A stretch of 64,000 bases of DNA from JBBCJR01 sp037190805 (GTDB lineage: Bacteria; Pseudomonadota; Alphaproteobacteria; Sphingomonadales; Sphingomonadaceae), in the NCBI GenBank assembly GCA_037190805.1, contig JBBCJR010000003.1, positions 10,092 to 74,091 on the forward strand, given 5' to 3'. Under the pieces are notes generated by a model. It saw nothing but the letters and a program-made list of their open reading frames with translations, ran no database searches and was not told the origin of the DNA. How positions within the stretch are numbered: position 1 is the stretch's first letter; the number at the start of each line of letters is the position of its first letter. Both the position numbers and the translations under genes were made by a program. This document shows positions 10,457-18,916 of the stretch, piece after piece.

Positions 10457-13400
10457 CTAGCTTTGCTCCATGATAGCAAAGCCGGGCTTGTGCCGGGCCA
10501 GCAGATCGGCCGGTAACACGATAAGGCGCGGGCCGGCGGTATAGAGCAATGCCGCCTCGACACGTCGGCCGGGAAAAATGACGCCGAGCGCCGCCGCATA
10601 GGCCGCCATCTGACGGACGTGATAGACGGGCACCGCTTCCACACCTTCAGGAACCACGCTGCCGGTCTTGAAATCGACCAGTCGGACATAGTCTTCCCCG
10701 ACCACCAGCCGGTCGACGGTGCCGGCGACGACCACACCATCGACCGTCGCGGCAACCGGCGCCTCCGCCAGCGCGGCGGGCGAGAACAGGTCCGCGAAAC
10801 CCGGATCGTCCAGAATTGCCAGCACCTCGCCGATCATCGCCCCGCGCAGGAGCGGATCCGGCTCGCGCTCAGCGCCCATCAGCCAGCTTTCGGCAACGGC
10901 GGCACGGTCGGATACCGGGATAGCGGGCAGTCGCTCGAACAGGGCATGGATCAGCGACCCGCGCCGCGCGGCGGCAACGGCTGACGGCCCGAACGGCCGT
11001 ACCGGCGCGTCATCGGTGCCGAGCGACGAGGGGGCCAGCGGACGGGGCGGGCGCGGTTCGACCGGCGGCGGGGCCAGCAAGGCCGGCGGCAGGTCATGCC
11101 GGACTTTGACGAACCGCTGACGCCTGGTGGCCATCGCCCGCCCCCCGGTCAGCCGCCGCGTTCCCGGCCATGTCAGGTCATCCTCGTCCGGCCGCGCATC
11201 CAGCCGATCCATTGCCGCCTCGACCGCCCGATGCCAGCTTTCGGCCGGCGTCTCTCCCCTCGCTCTTGGCCCCAGCGCGCCACCCACCACCAGCACATCC
11301 TCCGCGCGGGTGAGCGCGACATAGAGCAGCCGCCAATGCTCCTCGCGGTCGCGGCGGGCGCGATCCTCCCACGCGTCGCGGAGCGGACCCAGCGCCTCGC
11401 TGCGGCTGATCGGCAGGAACAAGGGCGGCTCGCCGTCCGCCAGCGCCAGCTCGATGCCGTCCATGCGGCTGTTGTCGGGATCGCGGGTGGCATCGGCGAG
11501 AATGACGAGCGGCGCCTGCAATCCCTTGGCGCCATGAACGGTCATGATACGGATCGCCCCCTGCGGCGCCGATGGATCGCGCTTCACGTCGACCTCGTCG
11601 CGCTCGATCCAGTCGAGGAATGCCTGCAGCGACGGCGGATTCGCCGCTTCGAACTGAAGAGCGGCATTCAGCAATTCGTCGATCGGATCGCGCGCCTCCT
11701 CGCCCAGCCGCGCCAGCAGGCGCGCGCGTCCGCCCAGCGGTCCCGACAGCAGCGCCTCAAGAAACTCATAGGGCGCGGCGTAGTCGGCCATTGCCAGCAC
11801 CCGACCCAGCCAGTCCTCAGCCGCCGAATCATTGCCGCGCAGAGCGCGCCACAGGCTCCCGGTCCGGCCATGCGCGAGGCCGAACAGCCGATCCTGATCC
11901 CAGCCGATGAAGGGCGACACCATGAGCACGGCGAGGTTGAGGTCGTCCTCCGGCTGCAGCACGAAGCGGATCACCGCGATCAGATCGCGCACCGCCAGCG
12001 GCTGGGTCAGGCGCAGCCGGTCGACACCGGCGATCGGCACGCCCTCTTCATGGAGCCGCGCGACCAGCAGGCTGGCAAACTCCCCGCGCGACCGGACCAG
12101 CACCAGCACATCCTCGGGCCGCAGCCGCCGTCCACGCGCGGCCAATACCATCGGCGCGGCATCGCCCAGCCAGGTCCCGATCTGGCGCGCCAGCCGCTGC
12201 GCCCAAAGCCGGTCCGCGTCGGACAGCCAGTCCTCTTCGCCGATCGCATCCTCGGCATCGACGGCGGTGACGGGGGGCAACAGGATCACCTCGCCGGCTT
12301 GATCGCCCCGCGCCGCCCGGTGCGGCGGGATCGGCCGGTCGAGACCAAGCGCAGCGTGCCCCAGCCCCTCCAGAACCTCGTCGACCAGCCTCAGCACCGT
12401 TTCCGTCGACCGGAAGGAGCGGGCGAGGTCGATTTCGGGCAATGCATCCCGCACCCGTTCGGCGGCGGCATGAAACCAGTCGCGCGCGGCACTGAATTCC
12501 AGCGGGTCGGTGCCCTGGAAGCTGAAGATCGCCTGCTTGAAGTCGCCGACCGCGAACAGCGTTCGCCGCCCCTCGGTCGCGCCCTCGCCGGCAAAATATT
12601 CCTCGGTCAGGCGGCGGGCGATGGTCCACTGGCGGGCATTGGTGTCCTGCGCCTCGTCGACCAGCACATGATCGATGCGCTGATCGAGCTTGTAGCGCAC
12701 CCAGGCGCCCATGCGTTCGGTGTCGAGCAGCCGCGCCGCCCGGTCGATCAGGTCGTCATAGTCGACCGCACCCAGCCGCCGCTTCTCAGTCACGAAGCGG
12801 CGCGCGAGCGTCCAGCCTGCCCTAAGCGCACCCGCCAGCCGCTCAGCCAGTGCCGCCCGCTGCCTGAGATCGATCAGCGCCGCCGCGGCCTCGCGCAGCC
12901 GCTCGGCGCGGGCCGCATAATCGGGGTCGGCTTTCTCCTGCCCGGCGCTGACCTTGCGCGGATCACCCTTCAGGATCGCCACCACCGCCAGCAGATCGTC
13001 GAGTGTCGCGGCCCGCCCCGCCCCATCCATGGCCAGCCAGGCCGCGATGGTGTCGCAGAAGGCGAGGCCAGTCGACGTCCCCCATGTCCGGTTGGCGGCG
13101 GCGATCGCCTCGATATCACGACAATCGAAGTTCGCGCAGGCCGCGGCCAGCACGTGCTCGACCGGCCCGTCCGCCGGCACGTCGAGGAAGCGCTTCAGGC
13201 GCGGCAGGATCGCCTCGCGGCTTGAAAACACCTCAAGCTGCCCGCCCCGCGCCATCAGCCTGCCGATCAGGCTCAGCGCCCCGCCCTCGCCCATCCTGAC
13301 GCCCAGCGCTTCCAGATCCGAGAGGAACTGCGCGTCGCCTTCCGCCTCGGCATCAGTGACCGCCTCCGCCAGTACCCGCTGGCGCAGCACGCGATCGGAC

Positions 13401-13858
13401 CGGTCGTCGAGGGTGACGAAACCCGGCGACACCCCTGCCTCCACCGGGAAACTGGCGAGCAGCGAGCCGGCGAAGGCATGGATGGTCTGGATCCTGAGGC
13501 CCCCCGGCGCCTCCAGCACCCGCGCGAACAGCGTCCGCGCCCGCGCCATCACATCGGCGTCAAGATGCGGCGCGCCGATCGCGAACAGGTCCTTCTTCAG
13601 CAATTCGTCCTTCAGCCGCACCCAGCGCGCCAGCCGCTCGTTCAGCCGCTCCGCCATTTCGGCGGCGCCGGCCTTGGTGAAGGTGATGCAGAGGATCGAA
13701 GACGGCTCCGCGCCCGCCAGCAGCAGGCGCAATACCCGCGCCGTCAACACCTGGGTCTTGCCGGTTCCGGCCGATGCCGACACCCAGGCATGGCCCAGCG
13801 GATCGGCAGCCGCGCGCTGGTCGTCGGTCAATGGATAGAGCGGCTTCGCCTCAGCCAC
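10457..13858 (-). CDS. addA: AddA, double-strand break repair helicase-nuclease subunit
   Basis: About 1133 residues, the UvrD-like SF1A helicase and nuclease subunit of AddAB, which processes DNA ends for RecA (alphaproteobacterial counterpart of RecBCD). Helicase motifs include SASAGTGKTQVLTARV (Walker A, near residues 27-36), DEAQDTN, VGDFKQAIFSFQG and VHGAKGLQAPLVILAD. The C-terminal PDDEXK-type nuclease carries DYVRLVDFKTGS. The start is taken as GTG 13858 (MAEAKPLYPLTDDQRAAA), which overlaps the addB stop by 8 bp; upstream residues in the open frame do not resemble AddA. Its position after addB and before trxA is typical of this group. Confidence 0.95.
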   Translation of the reverse strand: MAEAKPLYPLTDDQRAAADPLGHAWVSASAGTGKTQVLTARVLRLLLAGAEPSSILCITFTKAGAAEMAERLNERLARWVRLKDELLKKDLFAIGAPHLDADVMARARTLFARVLEAPGGLRIQTIHAFAGSLLASFPVEAGVSPGFVTLDDRSDRVLRQRVLAEAVTDAEAEGDAQFLSDLEALGVRMGEGGALSLIGRLMARGGQLEVFSSREAILPRLKRFLDVPADGPVEHVLAAACANFDCRDIEAIAAANRTWGTSTGLAFCDTIAAWLAMDGAGRAATLDDLLAVVAILKGDPRKVSAGQEKADPDYAARAERLREAAAALIDLRQRAALAERLAGALRAGWTLARRFVTEKRRLGAVDYDDLIDRAARLLDTERMGAWVRYKLDQRIDHVLVDEAQDTNARQWTIARRLTEEYFAGEGATEGRRTLFAVGDFKQAIFSFQGTDPLEFSAARDWFHAAAERVRDALPEIDLARSFRSTETVLRLVDEVLEGLGHAALGLDRPIPPHRAARGDQAGEVILLPPVTAVDAEDAIGEEDWLSDADRLWAQRLARQIGTWLGDAAPMVLAARGRRLRPEDVLVLVRSRGEFASLLVARLHEEGVPIAGVDRLRLTQPLAVRDLIAVIRFVLQPEDDLNLAVLMVSPFIGWDQDRLFGLAHGRTGSLWRALRGNDSAAEDWLGRVLAMADYAAPYEFLEALLSGPLGGRARLLARLGEEARDPIDELLNAALQFEAANPPSLQAFLDWIERDEVDVKRDPSAPQGAIRIMTVHGAKGLQAPLVILADATRDPDNSRMDGIELALADGEPPLFLPISRSEALGPLRDAWEDRARRDREEHWRLLYVALTRAEDVLVVGGALGPRARGETPAESWHRAVEAAMDRLDARPDEDDLTWPGTRRLTGGRAMATRRQRFVKVRHDLPPALLAPPPVEPRPPRPLAPSSLGTDDAPVRPFGPSAVAAARRGSLIHALFERLPAIPVSDRAAVAESWLMGAEREPDPLLRGAMIGEVLAILDDPGFADLFSPAALAEAPVAATVDGVVVAGTVDRLVVGEDYVRLVDFKTGSVVPEGVEAVPVYHVRQMAAYAAALGVIFPGRRVEAALLYTAGPRLIVLPADLLARHKPGFAIMEQS

Positions 13859-16775
13859 GCCCGCGCCCCAGCCATTCGTCGACCCGCGCCAGTTGGTCAT
13901 AGTCGGACCAGATGGCATATTCGGGGTGCAGCCGCGCGACGAACGGCTCGTCCCCCTTGAGATAGCGCCCCGCCGCCTCACCGAACCGCGCCGCCGCGAA
14001 GCTGGCGAGGTCTTCCAGTTCAGGAGGCACCTTGTTCCGCAAACTCCGGGGGTCCTTCATGTCTCCCGGCATGTTGGCGCCGCCTTTCAGCAGCCAATAT
14101 TCGAACCGCGTCGGCTCGCCCGCCACGCCCTCGAACGCCCCTGCGCGCGCCAGCCACCCCAGCAACCCCAGTTGCAGCGCAAACCCCGCCAGCACCTGCC
14201 GATGGCTGGGCGCACTGCCGGTCTTGTAGTCGATGATGCCCAGTTCGGCCCCGTTGGCGTCGATACGGTCGGCGCGACCATGCAGCCTGATGCCGGCAAG
14301 CTCCGCCTCGCCGGCCGATTCCAGCCCCACCGGCCGCCAGCCGGCCGCCCGATCGCTGGCCAGCCGCGCCGCCGCCCACTCGCTCGCCCGGCGCACGCGC
14401 GGCCCCCACAGCACGCGCAGCAGCGGATGTTCGCTCCAACCCGCGATCATCCGCTCGGTCCGCACGGCGAGCATGGCGGGGTCGCCCCCATCATCCTTCA
14501 GCCAGTGTTCCAAGATGTCGTGGACCAGATTGCCGCGTTCGGCCGCCGACGGCTCGGCATCGACCGGATCGGCCCTCCGCAACCGCAGCATCGCCTGGGC
14601 GTAAAAGGCGAAAGGATCGGCCAGCAGGCGATCGACAGCCGTCACCGATATCCGCCGGGGCCGCAGCGCCGCCGCCGGAGCGGGAACCGGCCGCCGGGCG
14701 GGCGTCACGACCTCGGGCCGGTCGACCGCCACCGCCCATGCCGCCAGCTCCGCCTGACGCGGCACGCCTCCGGTCATCGCCTGCAACCTCAGCCAGAACC
14801 GCGACGCCACCGTCGGTGCGCTCATGTCGCGCCGGGCGCGCGTCACCAGCACCTCGGGAGCGCCCATCGCCAGCACCAGGTCATGCGCGGCAAGGCCGAT
14901 GCGCTGCTCCAGTCCGCCGATACCCAGTTCGATCCTCAACCGCGGCGCCAGCCACGGGTCGGGCGCGGGCAGCGCCGGCCATGTGCCTTCGTTGAGGCCG
15001 CCCAGGATCATCAGGTCGGCGCGCTGCAACCGCGCCTCGATCAGGCCGTAGATGGCAAGACGCGGATGCCCGCCATAGGGCGGCCTGACCGCCACCCCGT
15101 CCATGAACGCCCCGAGCAGACCCGGCAATTCAGCCGGATCGAGCCGCCCGACCTCATCCGCTTGGCGCGAAAGATCGTCGATCAGTGCCGACGCCGCCTG
15201 TCCGGCGGGACCAGCCCACAGCGTCTCGCCGCCCAATCCTTCGGCGACCTCGACCACCGCCGCCAGCAGGTCGCGGAACGGCGCCTCATCCCGCATCGCC
15301 GCCGCCAGCGGCGCGAGCAGGGTCTCCACCCCGGCCCACCAACCGGGCAACCGCCCGCGCTCGTCGGGGTCCAGCCAGCGCGTATCGTGGGGATGCCTGA
15401 CCCGGCGGGCGATGCCGTCCAGTCCCGGTCCCGGTCGTGGCCCCCGCAGCGCCTTGTCGAGCGCGCGGACATCGCCCAGCCACGCCAGCCGGTCGCCGTC
15501 CGGATCGGCCAGAGGATGCTTGAGCAGGGCAAGCAACGCTACCGGCGCGAACCCTTCTGCCGCCGCCTGCGCCAATGCCGCCAGAAACGCGCCCGGCGGC
15601 GTGCGCGACAGCGGCCGCCCCGCGCTGTCGTCGATCGCGATCCCCCAGCGGCCCAGATGCGCGGCGACGCGACGGGCGAGGCTCCGGTCCGGCGTCACCA
15701 GCGCTGCCGTCCGACCCGGCGTATCGAGCGCCCCGCGCAAGGCAAGCGCGATTGCCTGCGCCTCAGCCGCCGGGGTCGGCGCCTCGACGAAGCGAACGCC
15801 GGTCAGCCGACGCTCGCGCGGCTGCATCTGCTGCCAGCGACCGGTGAAGGCGGCGGGTGCCATCGCCTGCTCCACCGCCTGGACACGCATCGGCGGGCCG
15901 TCCATGCCGCCCGCCCGGCGCCAGCCCATGACCTCGCCTCTCGCAACGCCGATCGCATCGATCAGCGCCTTCAGGGCGCATTGCGGATGGGTGTCGCAGT
16001 CGCTCAACGCCTCCCACTCATCCTCCGGCATCCGGGTGTCGAGCGCCGGCAGCACCACCATGCCGTCGGGCAGCCCCGCAACCGTTTTCAGCAACCGCGC
16101 CAGCGCCGGGGAGGCGTTGGCAATGCCGGCGGCGACCACCATGCCGCCCGGTGGCGCCGCCCGCCACGCTTGTGCCAGCCCGTCGAACAGCCGGTTACGG
16201 CGGTCGGCGGCATCGATCAGCCCGCGCTCCGCCAGCAACGCTGGCCACGCTTCGACGACGATGCGCAGCAGCGCCAGCGTCTCGCTCCAATGATGCGCCA
16301 GTTCTGCCGGCACCAGATCGGCGAGGCGGGTCGCGTCGACCTCGTCGATCAGCAATTGGTCGAGCGTCCGGCCGAGTTGCTCGGCCAGCCGCACCGCCTC
16401 GCCCATCGTCACCGGATCGCCGGTTCGCTCGCGCATTCGCCGGACCAGCTGCGCCAGGATCAGCGTCCGCGCACAGCCGTCGATGGCTGGCGGCAGGTCC
16501 ATGTCGGTGCTGTCCAACGCCAGTCCGACCCGCTCGCCAAGGTCCATGTCGCCTACTGCCACCAGCCTCGGCAGCAGCAAGCCGCCATCGCCGGATCGAC
16601 GCACGAACGCCTCGGTCAGCGCCCGCGCGGCGCGGTGCGAAGGCAGCATGATGACGCCCCGCGCCAAGGCCATGCGGTCACCCGCGGCCCGCTCGATCAA
16701 ACCGGCGGCCAGCGCGTCGGCGAAGGCGCGATGCGCCGGGATGGTATAGACGGCGGGTCCGCGCCGCTCAGCCAT
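13851..16775 (-). CDS. addB: AddB, double-strand break repair protein
   Basis: About 974 residues, the partner of AddA. Alphaproteobacterial AddB has an inactivated helicase fold and a C-terminal PDDEXK nuclease. The N-terminus reads MAERRGPAVYTIPAHRAFAD. The middle has helicase-like LMILGGLNEGTWPALPAPDPW, and the C-terminus carries RADRIDANGAELGIIDYKTG, with the nuclease Asp and Lys residues. The start ATG 16775 overlaps the murU stop by 8 bp, and the 3' end overlaps addA by 8 bp, so the stoichiometry of the complex is probably set by translational coupling. Confidence 0.93.
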   Translation of the reverse strand: MAERRGPAVYTIPAHRAFADALAAGLIERAAGDRMALARGVIMLPSHRAARALTEAFVRRSGDGGLLLPRLVAVGDMDLGERVGLALDSTDMDLPPAIDGCARTLILAQLVRRMRERTGDPVTMGEAVRLAEQLGRTLDQLLIDEVDATRLADLVPAELAHHWSETLALLRIVVEAWPALLAERGLIDAADRRNRLFDGLAQAWRAAPPGGMVVAAGIANASPALARLLKTVAGLPDGMVVLPALDTRMPEDEWEALSDCDTHPQCALKALIDAIGVARGEVMGWRRAGGMDGPPMRVQAVEQAMAPAAFTGRWQQMQPRERRLTGVRFVEAPTPAAEAQAIALALRGALDTPGRTAALVTPDRSLARRVAAHLGRWGIAIDDSAGRPLSRTPPGAFLAALAQAAAEGFAPVALLALLKHPLADPDGDRLAWLGDVRALDKALRGPRPGPGLDGIARRVRHPHDTRWLDPDERGRLPGWWAGVETLLAPLAAAMRDEAPFRDLLAAVVEVAEGLGGETLWAGPAGQAASALIDDLSRQADEVGRLDPAELPGLLGAFMDGVAVRPPYGGHPRLAIYGLIEARLQRADLMILGGLNEGTWPALPAPDPWLAPRLRIELGIGGLEQRIGLAAHDLVLAMGAPEVLVTRARRDMSAPTVASRFWLRLQAMTGGVPRQAELAAWAVAVDRPEVVTPARRPVPAPAAALRPRRISVTAVDRLLADPFAFYAQAMLRLRRADPVDAEPSAAERGNLVHDILEHWLKDDGGDPAMLAVRTERMIAGWSEHPLLRVLWGPRVRRASEWAAARLASDRAAGWRPVGLESAGEAELAGIRLHGRADRIDANGAELGIIDYKTGSAPSHRQVLAGFALQLGLLGWLARAGAFEGVAGEPTRFEYWLLKGGANMPGDMKDPRSLRNKVPPELEDLASFAAARFGEAAGRYLKGDEPFVARLHPEYAIWSDYDQLARVDEWLGRGRG

Positions 16776-17487
16776 GGGCAAGGGCGGCCTCGGTCGCGAT
16801 GACCGCCGCCGGCGTGCCGACATCGAACCACAAGCCCTGGTGGGAAACACCGTAAAGCCGCCCCGCGCCGATCGCGCGGTCCCAGAGCAGATTGGTCGAG
16901 AACGCCCCCTCGGGCGCCCCCACCAGCAGGCGTTTCGAGACGAGCTGGATGCCGCTGAACACGAACGGCGCCACCCGCGACGGGCGTCGTCGATGCAGTC
17001 GGCCGGCGGCATCCATGTGGAAATCGCCCTGCCCGCGATGATTGCCGGCACGCGCCAGCGGGACGACCAGCAACAGCGCGTCCATCGCCGCCCCATCCCA
17101 CATCCCGGCCAGCAGACGCAGGCTGTCGACCGGCCCGTCGACCCAGTAATTGTCGCTGTTGATGGCAAAGAAAGGGTCCGCGCCGATCAGCGGTGCCGCG
17201 CGGACCATGCCGCCCCCCGTCTCCAGCAGAGCGCCACGCTCGTCCGACACGGTGATCGCCAGATCGCTTGCCCGCGCCCGCAAATGGGCCTCCAGCGCGT
17301 CCGCCATGTAATGGACGTTGACCACCGCCTTGCCGACGCCCGCGGCGCGGACATGATCCAGCGCGTGGTCGATCAGCGGACGCCCGGCGACCTCGACCAG
17401 CGGCTTGGGCCGGGTAGCGGTCAGCGGTCGCATCCGCTTGCCGAGGCCAGCGGCCAGCACGAAGGCGGTGTCGGGCACCGGTGTCAT
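16768..17487 (-). CDS. murU: MurU-like N-acetylmuramate-1-phosphate uridylyltransferase
   Basis: A 239-residue sugar-1-phosphate nucleotidyltransferase. The N-terminus carries the nucleotide-binding signature VLAAGLGKRMRPLT, then RPKPLVEVAGRPLIDH, a VNVHYMAD stretch, an INSDNYW metal/sugar site and a closing WFDVGTP. By itself this could be any nucleotidyltransferase. The adjacent AmgK-like kinase, with a 4-bp ATGA overlap, points to MurU, which makes UDP-MurNAc from MurNAc-alpha-1-phosphate in the anhydromuropeptide recycling route known from Pseudomonas and Caulobacter. That route bypasses the fosfomycin-sensitive MurA step. Confidence 0.85.
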   Translation of the reverse strand: MTPVPDTAFVLAAGLGKRMRPLTATRPKPLVEVAGRPLIDHALDHVRAAGVGKAVVNVHYMADALEAHLRARASDLAITVSDERGALLETGGGMVRAAPLIGADPFFAINSDNYWVDGPVDSLRLLAGMWDGAAMDALLLVVPLARAGNHRGQGDFHMDAAGRLHRRRPSRVAPFVFSGIQLVSKRLLVGAPEGAFSTNLLWDRAIGAGRLYGVSHQGLWFDVGTPAAVIATEAALAHG

Positions 17488-18485
17488 TGCGCTACCGCCC
17501 AGAACCTGGCCCGACGATCGGCCGGGACATGAGCATCGAACCAGTCCCTGACCGGCGCCAGAGCCGGATGAGCGAGGTTGCGCTCCAGATAGCCCCAGAC
17601 ACGCGGTTGCATGGCCAGATAGCCGCTTTTGCCATCCCGCTTCCACAGCCGGGTGAAGATGCCCAGGATCTTGGTGTTGCGCTGCGCGCCCAGCACCTCA
17701 TAGGCAGCGCGGAAACCGCTCCGATCGGCAACCCCGGCCCGATCCAGATAGCGCGCGAGCATCGCGGTCTCGAGTTCAGGCGTCACATCGCGTCGCGCGT
17801 CCTGAAGCAGCGAGACAAGATCATAGGCCCGGTGCCCGGCCAGCGCGTCCTGAAAGTCGAGCAACCCGAGGCCGTTCAGTCCCGGCCGGTCGATCAGCAT
17901 GAGATTATCGGCATGATAGTCGCGCAGCACCAGCACGGGCGCGGCCCCCGCCTCCTCCGCGACCCGCTCCCAGGCGGCCCGCCAGGCGGCCAGCCACGGC
18001 TCGGGATCGATCTCGAGGCCCGTCGCCGGTCCGTACCAGTCCGGAAACAACATCACCTCGCGCGCCATCGCCGCATCGTCATAGGACGCCACAGCGGGCG
18101 GATGATGACGCCCGAGTTCCACCAGGATGTCGATCGCGGCGGCATAGACGGCGTGCTCGTCGGCGCCGGCGGCGGCCAGCACCGGTCCCACCCGCGCATC
18201 GCCGAAATCCTCGAGCAGCAGTAGCCCGGCATCAAGGTCCACGGCCAAAATCTCGGGCGCCGACAGGCCCAGACCGCCAAGGTGGCGCGCGATGGCGATG
18301 AACGGGCGCACATCCTCATGCTCGGGCGGCGCGTCCATCAGCACGGCGCTGCGTCCGCCATCGACGACCCGGAAATAACGTCGGAAGCTGGCATCCCCCG
18401 CCAGAGGCAGGATGGCGGCCCCACCCCAGCCATTGGCGGCCAGAAAGGCGGGTGCGGCGGCGGGTGGGATCATCGGGGAGGCCAT
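17484..18485 (-). CDS. amgK: AmgK-like anomeric MurNAc/GlcNAc kinase
   Basis: About 333 residues, aminoglycoside-phosphotransferase (APH) fold. The catalytic loop DYHADNLM and metal loop LLDFQDALAGHRAYDLVSLL are both present, so the kinase should be active. AmgK phosphorylates MurNAc and GlcNAc at the anomeric carbon, supplying MurU encoded immediately downstream. The ATG at 18485 has a GGAAGG just upstream; a TTG four codons earlier and an ATG at 18473 are alternatives. The 5' end overlaps tsaE. The pairing with murU is what separates it from other APH-fold kinases. Confidence 0.87.
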   Translation of the reverse strand: MASPMIPPAAAPAFLAANGWGGAAILPLAGDASFRRYFRVVDGGRSAVLMDAPPEHEDVRPFIAIARHLGGLGLSAPEILAVDLDAGLLLLEDFGDARVGPVLAAAGADEHAVYAAAIDILVELGRHHPPAVASYDDAAMAREVMLFPDWYGPATGLEIDPEPWLAAWRAAWERVAEEAGAAPVLVLRDYHADNLMLIDRPGLNGLGLLDFQDALAGHRAYDLVSLLQDARRDVTPELETAMLARYLDRAGVADRSGFRAAYEVLGAQRNTKILGIFTRLWKRDGKSGYLAMQPRVWGYLERNLAHPALAPVRDWFDAHVPADRRARFWAVAQ

Positions 18486-18916
18486 CGCCCTTCCCAAGCC
18501 GGTGGCACCGTGGCTGTCAAGCGCCGCCCAGTTTCTCCGGCGCCCTCGATCCTGAGCGCGAGCGCATCAGGCCACGCCCCTCGCCCCAGCCGTTCCGGCC
18601 ATTCGATCAGCAGCACCGCATCCCGGCGCGCGTCTTCAAGGCCAAGTTCCAGGGTCTCTTCCGGGTCTTCGAGACGATAAAGATCGACATGCCAGAGCGC
18701 CAGGCGCAGATCGGGCGGATCATAGGTCTGTATCAACGTAAAGGTCGGGCTGGGCACCTCGCCGACATGGCCGAGGCCACCGATTATGCCTCGCGCCAGG
18801 GTCGTCTTGCCCGCCCCCAGATCGCCGGACAGCAGCACGGCGTCCCCCGGCCGCAGAATGTCGGCCATCGCCGTGCCCAGTGCCAGCATCGCCTGCTCGT
18901 CCATGATCAGGGTCAT
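18470..18916 (-). CDS. tsaE: TsaE, tRNA t6A37 biosynthesis ATPase
   Basis: A 148-residue P-loop protein with Walker A SGDLGAGKTTLARG (about 30-43), PSPTFTLIQTYD, and the conserved HVDLYRLEDPEE with IEWPERLG. TsaE forms the TsaB-TsaD-TsaE complex that installs N6-threonylcarbamoyl on A37 of ANN-decoding tRNAs. The ATG overlaps the divL stop by 4 bp, and the 3' end overlaps amgK by 16 bp. MtaB in this same window (36766-38025) uses t6A-modified tRNA as its substrate, although the genes are not adjacent. Confidence 0.95.
   Translation of the reverse strand: MTLIMDEQAMLALGTAMADILRPGDAVLLSGDLGAGKTTLARGIIGGLGHVGEVPSPTFTLIQTYDPPDLRLALWHVDLYRLEDPEETLELGLEDARRDAVLLIEWPERLGRGAWPDALALRIEGAGETGRRLTATVPPAWEGRWPPR

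Noticed and set aside
13893..16802. A long plus-strand open frame opposite addB (over 950 codons).
   Set aside because: Low-complexity Arg/Gln/His shadow of addB; no motif.
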